Assembly: GCF_019091135.1 (NCBI RefSeq)
Contig: NZ_JAGXJW010000010.1
Coordinates: forward strand, 95,803-159,802
DNA: 64,000 nucleotides
DNA from: Cohnella sp. GbtcB17
Lineage (GTDB): Bacteria > Bacillota > Bacilli > Paenibacillales > Paenibacillaceae
Direction: 5' to 3'
The notes beneath the pieces were generated by a model. That model ran no database searches. It had not been told where the DNA came from and saw only the letters and a program-made list of their open reading frames with translations. Shown here in pieces: positions 48,799 to 56,759 of the stretch. Position 1 is the stretch's first letter; every line of letters starts with the position of its first letter. Both the position numbers and the translations under genes were made by a program.

Positions 48799-50253
48799 TC
48801 AAGCTAATACCCAAGTATCCTTGCAGCCGCCCCCCTGGGACGAATTGACGACCAGCGAACCTTCCTTCATGGCGACACGGGTAAGCCCGCCGGGCAGCAC
48901 ATGCACGCGCTGGCCGTTCATGAGCGCGAATACGCGAAGATCGATATGCCGCGATACGAGGCGTCCGTCCACGCAGACCGGCGCGGTGGACAGCTTGATC
49001 GTCGGCTGCGCGATATAGTTGTCGGGATCGGCTATAATCTTCTGCGCGAACGCCGCGCGCTCTCCCTCGGTGGACGAGGGACCGATCAGCATGCCGTAGC
49101 CGCCCGACAGCGACGTCTCCTTGACGACCATCTCGTCCAGCCGCTGCAGCACGTATTCCCTTTCCTCAGGGCGACTCATGAGGTACGTTGGTACGTTGGA
49201 AAGGATCGGCGTCTCGTTCAGATAATAGCGAATCATGTCCGGCACGAAGGTATAGATCGCCTTGTCGTCGGCCACGCCCGTGCCAGGCGCGTTCGCGATC
49301 GCGATGTTGCCGAAGCGGTAAGCGTTCATCAAGCCGGCGACGCCGAGCATCGAATCCGGCCGGAAGGCGAGCGGGTCTAGAAAGTCGTCGTCAATTCGCC
49401 GGTACAGGACGTCCACCCGTCTCTTGCGGCGCGAGCTGCGGATATAAATCTTGTGGTCCTCGCACACGAGGTCGCGCCCTTCCACCAGCTCGGTGCCCAT
49501 CTGCTGCGCCAGAAACGCATGCTCGAAATACGCCGAGTTGAAGCTGCCTGGCGTCAGCAGCGCGATGACGGGATCGCTCTTGTCGGTCTGGGCCATGGCC
49601 CGCAGGGAGGACCGGAAGGCGTCGAGCGTACGGTCGATGCCGCGGACGGCGTGCGAGAAGTACAGCTCCGGGAAGTCGTGGGTCATAATCGATCGGCCCT
49701 TGAAAATGTAAGAGAACCCCGAAGGCGAGCGTAAATTGTCCTCCAGCACGAAGTAATCGCCCTTCTCGTCGCGGATCAGGTCGATGCCCGAAGCCGTTAC
49801 GTAAGCGCCGCCCGGCACGGACAGACGCATCATCTCGCCTCTGAAGTAGCGGTTGCCGAGCACCATGCGCCTGGGAATCAGTCCGTCCTGGAAAATATGC
49901 TGCTCGTGGTAGACGTCCTTGACGAACGCGTTCAGCGCGCGCACGCGCTGCGAGACGCCGCGCTCGATCGTCTCCCACTCGGCGCCCGGAATGATGCGGG
50001 GCACGAGATCGAACGGAATCGTGCGCTCCAGCGCCTCGGACTGGCCGGGCTGCGACAAGGTGAAGGTGATGCCCTCCTCCAGCAGCCGGCGGTTCATCTG
50101 TCGCTGCCTGGCCGCACGCTCGTCGATGCTGAGGCGCGAGAGAATGGCTTGAACTTTTTCGTAATGGGCCCTGACCTGCGTTCCTTCGAACATCTCGTCG
50201 TAAAACTTGGAGGCCGGAGGCGACAGCGAGGTGATCGCGTTCCATAATTCCAT
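48799..50253 (-). CDS. Circularly permuted type 2 ATP-grasp protein
   Basis: 484 residues from the ATG at 50251-50253 (AGAGGAGCC upstream); the longer frame through 50388 runs into the promoter. Family blocks: RLLEEGITFTLSQPGQSEALERTIPFDLVPRIIPGAEWETIERGVSQRVRALNAFVKDVYHEQ, YVTASGIDLIRDEKGDYFVLEDNLRSPSGFSYIFKGR, VIALLTPGSFNSAYFEHAFLAQQMGTELVEGRDL, ETSLSGGYGMLIGPSS and HIDLRVFALMNGQRVHVLPGGLTRVA. It is expected to activate a carboxylate with ATP and join it to an amine. It is the first gene of the ATP-grasp/alpha-E/transglutaminase operon. Confidence 0.95.
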   Translation of the reverse strand: MELWNAITSLSPPASKFYDEMFEGTQVRAHYEKVQAILSRLSIDERAARQRQMNRRLLEEGITFTLSQPGQSEALERTIPFDLVPRIIPGAEWETIERGVSQRVRALNAFVKDVYHEQHIFQDGLIPRRMVLGNRYFRGEMMRLSVPGGAYVTASGIDLIRDEKGDYFVLEDNLRSPSGFSYIFKGRSIMTHDFPELYFSHAVRGIDRTLDAFRSSLRAMAQTDKSDPVIALLTPGSFNSAYFEHAFLAQQMGTELVEGRDLVCEDHKIYIRSSRRKRRVDVLYRRIDDDFLDPLAFRPDSMLGVAGLMNAYRFGNIAIANAPGTGVADDKAIYTFVPDMIRYYLNETPILSNVPTYLMSRPEEREYVLQRLDEMVVKETSLSGGYGMLIGPSSTEGERAAFAQKIIADPDNYIAQPTIKLSTAPVCVDGRLVSRHIDLRVFALMNGQRVHVLPGGLTRVAMKEGSLVVNSSQGGGCKDTWVLA

Positions 50254-50359
50254 GACTGCGGCTCCTCTCCGCGCGGAACGCGGAGGAGAAGAGCCATTCC
50301 TCCCTTCGGGCGGGGTCCGGCGATAGGCGTGCTGCCTGTCGGCAACCATTGTTACAAGA

Positions 50360-50388
50360 ATCATATGCCCGCGCGTATGACATGTCAA
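50360..50388 (-). promoter_or_regulatory. Sigma-A promoter of the ATP-grasp operon
   Basis: On the minus strand TTGACA (50383-50388) and TATGAT (50360-50365) have a 17-base spacer. The palindrome TGACATGTCA (50378-50387) overlaps the -35. Confidence 0.75.
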
Positions 50389-50741
50389 TATTTTTTACAT
50401 AAAAGAAACAATTTTAACGAATAATATGACGCGTATATATCTCAAAACGTCATAAATGAGGGGATTTTATACAACTAAAGGGACTCAAAGTGCAAACTCA
50501 CGAATCAAAACCCGAACAATATATGCACTTATTCGTTTCATATAACGCAAACCTGACACGAACATATTTAAAAAGACTGCCAGTCGAAGATCTCACCTAC
50601 TGCGCGCAGCTGCGGCTCTTTCTTTTTCTCATCGGATTCGCTCGCTCCCCTCCGATATCAGCTTCATTTTCCGAATTAGGCATCCCGCTCGGCGCTATGA
50701 TAGAATATCGGAACAATGATTGGCAAAAGGAGCCACCACCT
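50389..50741. other. AT-rich divergent intergenic region before the CDF gene
   Basis: Noticeably AT-rich compared with its surroundings. It holds an inverted repeat ATGACG/CGTCAT (50426-50431 and 50448-50453) and possible -10 hexamers TATGAT/TAGAAT near 50698-50707 for the CDF gene. The frame is open back to 50490 but without a ribosome binding site until 50742, so I read this as non-coding. Confidence 0.5.
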
Positions 50742-51635
50742 TTGACCTCTAAAGCAAACGCAGGGCTGCGGTCCATCTGGATCAGCCTTGTCAGCAACAT
50801 CGCGCTCACCATTCTAAAGATCGTCGTCGGCCTGCTCTTCGCGAGTCCGGTGCTCGTGGCCGACGGCATTCACAACGCCGGAGACATCATCGCCACCATA
50901 GCCGCGCTGACCTCGTCCATGGTGTCCAAGAAGCCGGCGGACGACGAGCACCCTTACGGCCACGGCAAAGCCGAAGTCGTCGCCTCCGCGCTCGTCGCCA
51001 TCATCCTGGCGATCGCCGCGCTCTGGATCGGTTATCATGCGGTCCTGACGCTCCGCGAGCCGCCGGCGAGCGAGAGCCTGCTGCCGCTCGCCGCCGCCGT
51101 CGTATCGCTCGTCTGGAAACAAGCTCTGTACCTATACACGATCCGGGTCGGCCGGGCCGTCAACAGCAAGAGCGTGCTCGCCACCGCCTACGATCATCTG
51201 GCCGATGTTTATGCCTCGTTAGCCGCGGTAATCGGGATCGGTCTCGCTTATATCGGCGAGCGTCTCGACTGGTCCTGGGCCGCCTACGGCGACCCCGTAG
51301 CGGGCATCGTCGTATCGCTGCTCGTGCTTAAGCTGGCCTACGAGATGGGCACCGACGCCATCGACATCCTGATGGAGCGCAACGTATCGCCAGTCAAGCT
51401 CGCGCAGTACGAGAAGCTGATCGCCGGCGAGCCCGAGATCAAGCGCATCGACCGAGTTCGCGCCCGCGAGCACGGCCACTACATCATCGTCGACGTTCGC
51501 GTCGGCATACCGAGTCACTATACAATCCAGCAAGGCCACGACATCGGTCGGGCGCTCAAGCGCTGCATCATGGACAGCGACCCCGACGTCGTCGAGGTGC
51601 TCGTGCATATGAACCCGTGGAACGAAGGCGAATAA
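50742..51635 (+). CDS. Cation diffusion facilitator transporter
   Basis: 297 residues from a TTG at 50742, with AAAGGAG 8 bases upstream; this gives the normal CDF N-terminus. Six membrane helices (about 12-200). Metal-site motifs: VLVADGIHNAGDIIATIAAL, HPYGHGKAEVVASALVAIIL, AYDHLADVYASLAAVIGIG and GDPVAGIVVSLLVLKLAYEM. The C-terminal cytoplasmic domain is VKLAQYEKLIAGEPEIKRIDRVRAREHGHYIIVDVRVGIPSHYTIQQGHDIGRALKRCI...VLVHMNPW. Exports Zn2+, Mn2+ or another divalent metal; specificity is not clear from the motifs. Confidence 0.92.
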   Translation: MTSKANAGLRSIWISLVSNIALTILKIVVGLLFASPVLVADGIHNAGDIIATIAALTSSMVSKKPADDEHPYGHGKAEVVASALVAIILAIAALWIGYHAVLTLREPPASESLLPLAAAVVSLVWKQALYLYTIRVGRAVNSKSVLATAYDHLADVYASLAAVIGIGLAYIGERLDWSWAAYGDPVAGIVVSLLVLKLAYEMGTDAIDILMERNVSPVKLAQYEKLIAGEPEIKRIDRVRAREHGHYIIVDVRVGIPSHYTIQQGHDIGRALKRCIMDSDPDVVEVLVHMNPWNEGE

Positions 51636-51708
51636 GAAGAGGCTTATGAGCGAAAAAGTACGTTCCTGTAGAAGGCACATTGGGCATCAGGCCACCCTGA
51701 CGGTCGGG

Positions 51709-51892
51709 CCCCGCTCCTGCAACCGCGCTTTTCCCGCTTGCAGCACGCTCCGCCGCCCACGGCGCCCCTGTAACGTTGCTTTTCTCGCTTACAGCAGCGG
51801 CCTGCTCCTGCAACCGTGCTTTTCTCGCTTGCAGCACGCTCCGCCGCCCGCGGCGCTGTTGCAACCGCGCATTTCTCGCTTACAGCACGCTC
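51709..51892. repeat. Four copies of a 51-bp hairpin repeat (CTGCAA...TTGCAG type)
   Basis: Hairpin 5' arms start at 51717, 51768, 51808 and 51859 (steps 51, 40, 51). Copy 1 is CTGCAA/TTGCAG and copy 2 CTGTAA/TTACAG: both arms changed together. The repeat is shared with CCGCCGCCCRCGGCG between units. It lies between convergent CDF and quinol-oxidase genes. Confidence 0.88.
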
Positions 51893-51910
51893 CCCCTTTC
51901 TGATCAATTC

Positions 51911-51943
51911 AAAAAAGAGAGCAGCCCGTCGGGCTGCTCTCTC
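51911..51943. terminator. Terminator of the quinol oxidase operon
   Basis: GAGAGCAGCCCG (51917-51928) pairs with CGGGCTGCTCTC (51930-51941), with AAAAAA on the minus-strand exit side. Confidence 0.9.
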
Positions 51944-51978
51944 GTTTCATTCAACACACCGCATATTCCGCGGAAAAA

Positions 51979-52320
51979 TCAATGTGCCACCATATTGTAC
52001 TTCATGATCCAGATGGAGCCGGCGACGATCGTCAGGACGATGACGAGACCGAGCAGCAGCGTCATCAGGTTGTAGCGCGGCTTTTTCTCTTCCTTCAAGT
52101 GCATGAAGAAGAACAGCTGCACGACGAACTGCAGGACGGCCGTCACGAGCAGGACGACGTCGGCGGCGTTGCCGGTTACGATGTCGTTCAGCACGAGGAT
52201 CAGCGGGATCGCCGTCAGAATGAGCGACAGAACGAAGCCGAGCACGTAGGATTTGAGCGAGCCGTGAGACTCGTGCGCGTCGGCGCCGTGCGAAGCGTGC
52301 GTGTCATGATGCTGCGCCAT
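51979..52320 (-). CDS. qoxD: Quinol oxidase subunit IV
   Basis: 113 residues with three membrane helices: SYVLGFVLSLILTAIPLILVL, ADVVLLVTAVLQFVVQLFFFMHL and LMTLLLGLVIVLTIVAGSIWIMKY. This is the CyoD/QoxD layout. The N-terminal 20 residues are His-rich (MAQHHDTHASHGADAHESHG). Structural subunit of the terminal oxidase, last gene of the operon, one base after the subunit III stop. Confidence 0.92.
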   Translation of the reverse strand: MAQHHDTHASHGADAHESHGSLKSYVLGFVLSLILTAIPLILVLNDIVTGNAADVVLLVTAVLQFVVQLFFFMHLKEEKKPRYNLMTLLLGLVIVLTIVAGSIWIMKYNMVAH

Positions 52321-52321
52321 C

Positions 52322-52942
52322 TTACCTCACCCCCATCATGTACACGATGGTGAAGCGGAAGATGCAGCGGACGTCGAGAAAGTGTGAGTACAAGCTGATG
52401 TTGCCGATCTTGCGCTTGGTCACCGGCGTAATGCCGCGCTTCGCCACTTGCAGCATGAGCGCGACCATCCAGATGAGGCCGATGGAGACGTGGATGCCGT
52501 GCGTGCCGACAAGCGTATAGAAGGCGGACAGGAAGGCGCTGGTCGAGATCTTGGCGCCCTCGTCGATCATCTTGAGGAACTCGGTCACTTCGAGCGTGAT
52601 AAACGATGCGCCCAGCAGCGCGGTGACGATCAGCCAGCCGATCAGGCCCTTCTTGTCGCCCCGGTTCATGGACAACACGGCCAGACCGCTGGTGAAGCTG
52701 CTGGTCAGCAGGATAAACGTCTCGGCGATGACGCCCGGCATCTCGAACAGCTCGGCGCCGGTCGGACCGCCCGCCGTGTTGTTCATGAGCACGGCATACG
52801 TCGCGAACAGCGTGCCGAAGATAATACAGTCGGTAATGATGAAAATCCAGAAGCCCATCGTCCGAAGCGCTTCGAGGTCGTGATGGCCGTCATGGCCGTG
52901 ATCGTGGTCGTGCGATGAATGATTAGCCGCGACATTCGCCAT
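52322..52942 (-). CDS. qoxC: Quinol oxidase subunit III
   Basis: 206 residues, five membrane helices (CyoC/QoxC type), with LEALRTMGFWIFIITDCIIFGTLFATYAVL, ETFILLTSSFTSGLAVLSM and GTHGIHVSIGLIWMVALMLQVAKRG. The N-terminus is strongly His/Asp-rich (NHSSHDHDHGHDGHHD). The last helix reads HFLDVRCIFRFTIVYMMGVR; relatives have uncharged residues where the two arginines stand, which is unusual. The start overlaps the subunit I stop (TAATG). Confidence 0.92.
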   Translation of the reverse strand: MANVAANHSSHDHDHGHDGHHDLEALRTMGFWIFIITDCIIFGTLFATYAVLMNNTAGGPTGAELFEMPGVIAETFILLTSSFTSGLAVLSMNRGDKKGLIGWLIVTALLGASFITLEVTEFLKMIDEGAKISTSAFLSAFYTLVGTHGIHVSIGLIWMVALMLQVAKRGITPVTKRKIGNISLYSHFLDVRCIFRFTIVYMMGVR

Positions 52943-54900
52943 TAGACAACCCTCCCCGCTTTCGCTTCGGTCTTCTTAATCTCGTCGACCGTTACGTAAT
53001 AATCCGTGTCGTAGTTAAACGAGTGATACAGCATCGTAGCCGCGATGCCGATCGCGCCCGGCACGATCAGCCACAGCCAGTCGAAGACGAACCCGAAGCC
53101 GAGGATGAACCAGAAGAGCGACATGACGATCGGCGTGCCAGAGTTCTTCGGCATGTGAATCGGCTCGTACTTCGGCGGCGGATCCTGAACGCCCTTGGCG
53201 GCCAGCTCTTTGCGGCGCCACCAGTCGTCTCTGCCTTCGACCTTCGGCGTGATCGCGAAGTTGTAGAACGGCGCCGGCGAAGGAATCGACCATTCGAGCG
53301 TGCGTCCGCCCCACGGATCGCCCTTGACGCGCTCCATGAACTTGATGCTGTGCAGAATCTGCCATACCTGGAACAGGAAGCCGATCCCCATGAGGAAGCC
53401 GCCGATCGTGGAGACGAAGTTCCAGCTCCACCAGCCGGTGTCCCAGCTGTACGAGCTGACGCGGCGCGTCATGCCCATGAGGCCGAGCACGTACTGCGGC
53501 ATGAAGCAAACGTAGAAGCCGATGTTCCACAGCCAGAACGCCCATTTTCCAAGCTTGTCGTTCAGCTTGAAGCCGAACACCTTCGGCCACCAATAATACA
53601 GACCCGCGAAGTAGCCGAACACGACGCCCCCGATGAGCACCTGGTGGAAGTGCGCAATCAGGAAGTAGCTGTTGTGGAACTGGAAGTCGGCCGGCGCGAC
53701 CGACAGCATGACGCCGGTCATACCGCCTACGACGAAGCAAGGAATGAAGGCCATCGTCCAGAGCATCGGCAGCTCGAACGTAATTTTCCCCTTGTACATC
53801 GTAAACAGCCAGTTGAACACCTTGACCCCCGTCGGTATCGCGATGATCATCGTGGTGACGGCGAAAAACGCGTTGACGTTGGCACCGGAGCCCATCGTGA
53901 AGAAGTGGTGAGCCCAGGTGAAGAACGAGAAGATGCTGATGCTCATCAGCGCGAACACCATCGAGCCGTAGCCGAACAGCCGCTTCTTGGAGAAGGTGGC
54001 CACGATCTCGGAGAATATGCCGAATGCCGGCAGCACGACGATGTAAACTTCAGGGTGCCCCCACATCCAGATGAGGTTGATATACATCATCGGATTGCCG
54101 CCCATGTCGAGCGTGAAGAAGTGGGCGCCGAAGTAACGGTCGATGAAAAGGAGCGCCAGCGTCACCGTCAGAATCGGGAACGCCAGGATGATCGTCAGAC
54201 AGCTCGAGAGGACCGACCAGGTGAACATCGGCATCTTCATGAGCTTCATGCCCGGCGCGCGCATCTTCAGAATCGTGACGATAAAGTTGATGCCGGTCAT
54301 CAGCGAGCCGATACCCGAGATCTGAATGCCCCAGATATAGAAGTCCTGACCGACGCCCGGACTGAACATCTTCTCGGAGAGCGGCGGATAAGCCAGCCAT
54401 CCGGCCTCCGGCGAGCCGCCGATGACGAACGAGACGTTGAACAGCATCGCGCCCATAAAAAACAGCCAGAAGCTGAGGGAGTTCAGCAGCGGAAACGCGA
54501 CGTCGCGTGCGCCGATCTGTAGCGGCACGGTCAGGTTAAACAGGCCGAACATGAGTGGCATTGCCATGAACAGAATCATGATGACGCCGTGCGTGGTGAA
54601 AATATCGTTATAGTGATCGGGCTTCAGAAACTCCATGCTGTCTGGCAGCGCCAGCTGCGTCCGCATGAGCAAGGCGTCGACGCCCCCGCGGAACAGCATG
54701 AGTAGCGAGGCGATGACGTACATGATGCCGATCCGCTTGTGATCGACGGTCGTCAGCCATTCGCGCCACAGCCAACCCCAGCGCTTGAACGCGGTGAGCG
54801 CGACGACGATGGCGACCATCGTCAGTCCGATCGCGACGTCGGCGCCGTAGATGAGCGGGTCCCCCGTCACGAAGAAATCGGATAGCTTGGTAATCTTCAA
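52942..54900 (-). CDS. qoxB: Quinol oxidase subunit I
   Basis: 652 residues, about 14-15 membrane helices; heme-copper oxidase of the A type. Redox-centre motifs: TTHGVIMILFMAMPLMFGLFNLTVP (low-spin heme His), WMWGHPEVYIVVLPAFG (CuB His with the cross-linked Tyr), FTWAHHFFTMGSG (CuB HH) and FHNSYFLIAHFHQVLIGG (heme ligands). The first transmembrane extension before WLTTVDHKRIGIMYVIASL is typical of quinol oxidases. Pumps protons while reducing O2. It follows subunit II by 13 bases. Confidence 0.97.
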   Translation of the reverse strand: MKITKLSDFFVTGDPLIYGADVAIGLTMVAIVVALTAFKRWGWLWREWLTTVDHKRIGIMYVIASLLMLFRGGVDALLMRTQLALPDSMEFLKPDHYNDIFTTHGVIMILFMAMPLMFGLFNLTVPLQIGARDVAFPLLNSLSFWLFFMGAMLFNVSFVIGGSPEAGWLAYPPLSEKMFSPGVGQDFYIWGIQISGIGSLMTGINFIVTILKMRAPGMKLMKMPMFTWSVLSSCLTIILAFPILTVTLALLFIDRYFGAHFFTLDMGGNPMMYINLIWMWGHPEVYIVVLPAFGIFSEIVATFSKKRLFGYGSMVFALMSISIFSFFTWAHHFFTMGSGANVNAFFAVTTMIIAIPTGVKVFNWLFTMYKGKITFELPMLWTMAFIPCFVVGGMTGVMLSVAPADFQFHNSYFLIAHFHQVLIGGVVFGYFAGLYYWWPKVFGFKLNDKLGKWAFWLWNIGFYVCFMPQYVLGLMGMTRRVSSYSWDTGWWSWNFVSTIGGFLMGIGFLFQVWQILHSIKFMERVKGDPWGGRTLEWSIPSPAPFYNFAITPKVEGRDDWWRRKELAAKGVQDPPPKYEPIHMPKNSGTPIVMSLFWFILGFGFVFDWLWLIVPGAIGIAATMLYHSFNYDTDYYVTVDEIKKTEAKAGRVV

Positions 54901-54913
54901 TCGGGTCCCCTCC

Positions 54914-55912
54914 TTAATGTTGATGCGCGGCGCCGCTAACGTCCGTGTCGGACATATCCATGCCGCTCATGTCCGGCTCGCCGTTCGCAGCCTGGCCGCT
55001 TGCGGCCGCACTGTCTTTGAGCGGAGCCGCTTCGCCTCCGCCGTGATGATGGCCCGAGCCGTCCACGACATACTTGTTGACGATATTGTCGAACAGGCCG
55101 TTCGGGAAGGCGGAGAACGAACGCACCAGCGAAGTCTCCGGCTGCGCGAGCTCGTTGTAGCCGTCCTGGCTCATCGCCGGGTACGACTGCTTGACGTCCT
55201 GCACCCACTTGTCGAAGTCGGCTTGCGACGTCGCCTTCGCGTTGAAGGTCATCTTGCCGAAGTATTCGCCGCTGAAGTTCGCGCCCGTACCGAAGTAATC
55301 GCCCGGCTCGTCCGCGATCAGATGCAGCTTCATCGCCATGCCCGACATCGTATAGATCTGTCCGCCGAGCTGCGGGATCCAGAACGAGTTCATCGGCGCG
55401 TCGGCCGTCAGTTGGAATTGAACTGGAACCTTCTCCGGGAACTGCACGTAGTTGACCGTAGCGATGCCTTGCTCCGGATAAAGGAAGAGCCACTTCCAAT
55501 CCAGCGCCACGACCTGGATCGTGATCGGCTTGTTGTCCGAAGCGATCGCCTTGGACGGCTCCAGCTTGTAGCTGTATTGCACGGTGACGATCGCGATCAG
55601 CAGGATGATCAGGATCGGGATGCCCCACCAGATGGTCTCAAGCTTCGTGCTGTGATCCCATTCCGGCTGGTAAGCTTCCTTCTTTTTGCTCTTCGCCCGG
55701 TACTTCCAGGCGATCCAGAACGTCAGAATAAGGACGGGCACGATAATAATGAGGCATAGCCCCGTCGTAATATAGATGAGATCAAGCTGATGCTTGCCGA
55801 TCTCCCCCTTGGGATCAAGGACGACGACGTCGGCGCAGCCCGACAGCAGGAACGTCATCAGCGCCAGCGGCAGGAAGGCTGCCGCCCGCAGGAACCACCC
55901 TTTGTACTTCAT
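54914..55912 (-). CDS. qoxA: Quinol oxidase subunit II
   Basis: 332 residues. Lipoprotein signal (LMTFLLSGC) followed by two membrane helices (LIYITTGLCLIIIVPVLILTFWIAW, WGIPILIILLIAIVTVQYS). The cupredoxin domain has DWKWLFLYPEQGIATVNYVQFPEKVPVQFQLTADAPMNSFWIPQLGGQIYTMSGM but lacks the CxxxCxxxH CuA ligands, so it oxidises quinol rather than cytochrome c. The C-terminus has a linker with VDGSGHHHGGGEAAPL and a Met/His-rich end (DMSGMDMSDTDVSGAAHQH). First gene of the operon; AGGAGTGTG precedes its start. Confidence 0.95.
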   Translation of the reverse strand: MKYKGWFLRAAAFLPLALMTFLLSGCADVVVLDPKGEIGKHQLDLIYITTGLCLIIIVPVLILTFWIAWKYRAKSKKKEAYQPEWDHSTKLETIWWGIPILIILLIAIVTVQYSYKLEPSKAIASDNKPITIQVVALDWKWLFLYPEQGIATVNYVQFPEKVPVQFQLTADAPMNSFWIPQLGGQIYTMSGMAMKLHLIADEPGDYFGTGANFSGEYFGKMTFNAKATSQADFDKWVQDVKQSYPAMSQDGYNELAQPETSLVRSFSAFPNGLFDNIVNKYVVDGSGHHHGGGEAAPLKDSAAASGQAANGEPDMSGMDMSDTDVSGAAHQH

Positions 55913-55984
55913 TTGCTCACACTCCTTGATTGCGGCTTGGCGCCGGGCCTGCGGCTGCTCTCGTCAGAGCTCCGCGCTATGTCA

Positions 55985-56100
55985 TTAACATATCAAAATC
56001 CGGCGGCCACGGCGCTGCTGTTAACAAATGCGTCAATGTTTGTTTGATATTTAGCAATAAATTGTTCACCAATTCGACCTTTGTTCAAACAAATGCAACA
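55985..56100 (-). promoter_or_regulatory. AT-rich control region upstream of the quinol oxidase operon
   Basis: Includes a near-palindrome TTTGTT-CA-AACAAA (56080-56093) and further TTTGTT/AACAAA half-sites at 56020-56045. Such sites resemble redox- or carbon-regulator operators, but I cannot assign a regulator. Confidence 0.35.
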
Positions 56101-56142
56101 AAAAAACTGCCTCGCGCGGAGAAGTCTCTCTGCGCAGGCAGT
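56101..56142 (-). terminator. Terminator of the small membrane-protein gene at 56176
   Basis: ACTGCCT (56106-56112) pairs with AGGCAGT (56136-56142), extended by GCGC/GCGC, followed on the minus strand by TTTTTT. Confidence 0.85.
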
Positions 56143-56175
56143 CTTTGGCGAATCGGGCGCTTCCGGCGGCGCCAA

Positions 56176-56415
56176 TCAGGCGAGGTCTTCGACCTTGTCG
56201 AGGCCTTCCGGCTCAAGATCCGACTTCTTCATCATCAGCGGCGCGGCGACGCCGAACAGCAGAATCTGCAGGCCGCCTACGAGGAAGCCGATGCCGATCA
56301 TCAATCCAAGGTTGCCGTCGTTAAATTCGTTCATATTCAATGCGCTGCAAATGACGCCGAATGCAATAATAACCGCCGCCGTCCATTTTAACGCGATCGT
56401 CATGTCTTTTCTCAT
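56176..56415 (-). CDS. Small two-helix membrane protein
   Basis: 79 residues from the ATG at 56413-56415 (GAAGGGAG upstream). Two hydrophobic helices, IALKWTAAVIIAFGVICSAL and LGLMIGIGFLVGGLQILLFGVAAPLMM, with an acidic C-terminal tail (KKSDLEPEGLDKVEDLA). No family recognised. It has its own terminator and a promoter with an embedded palindrome. Confidence 0.7.
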   Translation of the reverse strand: MRKDMTIALKWTAAVIIAFGVICSALNMNEFNDGNLGLMIGIGFLVGGLQILLFGVAAPLMMKKSDLEPEGLDKVEDLA

Positions 56416-56460
56416 TCGTGAACAGCTCCCTTCACTGGAAACGCTATCTGTGAACATTCT

Positions 56461-56489
56461 ATCACAAAATTGTGACAAAATATAGTCAA
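56461..56489 (-). promoter_or_regulatory. Promoter/operator of the small membrane-protein gene
   Basis: On the minus strand TTGACT (56484-56489) and TGTGAT (56461-56466) are 17 bases apart. The palindrome-like TCACAA-AA-TTGTGA (56462-56475) covers the -10 and spacer, and TGTGA-N8-TCACA (56449-56466) overlaps it. The rest of the gap up to 56688 holds nothing recognisable. Confidence 0.5.
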
Positions 56490-56688
56490 AAACCGCCTAT
56501 TTTAAATTTTCTCCTGCGCAGGACGGCTTCGATTCAACTTTCAAGCTGCCGCTTCACGCTTGCCCTTCCCTTTACCCGGCCGAAAAGGCTTCCAAACGAA
56601 CCCATTCGTGCTGGCGGTCCGCTTCCCGTCTCTTCCTGGACTTCGGACGGAGCCGCCTTCCAACCGGCGTCTGTTCCCCGGCGCCCCA

Positions 56689-56706
56689 CTTCAATTTATA
56701 ATGAAG
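56689..56706 (+). promoter_or_regulatory. -10 region within an inverted repeat before the DUF4097 operon
   Basis: TATAAT (56697-56702) lies inside the inverted repeat CTTCA-N8-TGAAG, suggesting repressor control of the two-gene operon at 56760. Confidence 0.5.
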
Positions 56707-56759
56707 CGGCAGGCTTGGAATTATGCAGGCCGCTTACCGCTTAGAAATGGGGAACGAAA

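Noticed and set aside
50490..50741. Extended N-terminus of the CDF transporter
   Set aside because: The extra 84 residues come from AT-rich intergenic DNA with no ribosome binding site. The TTG at 50742 has AAAGGAG at the right distance.
56520..56688. Decayed N-terminal HAAS domain upstream of the small membrane protein
   Set aside because: I read the plus-strand frames and found no HAAS-like helical sequence.
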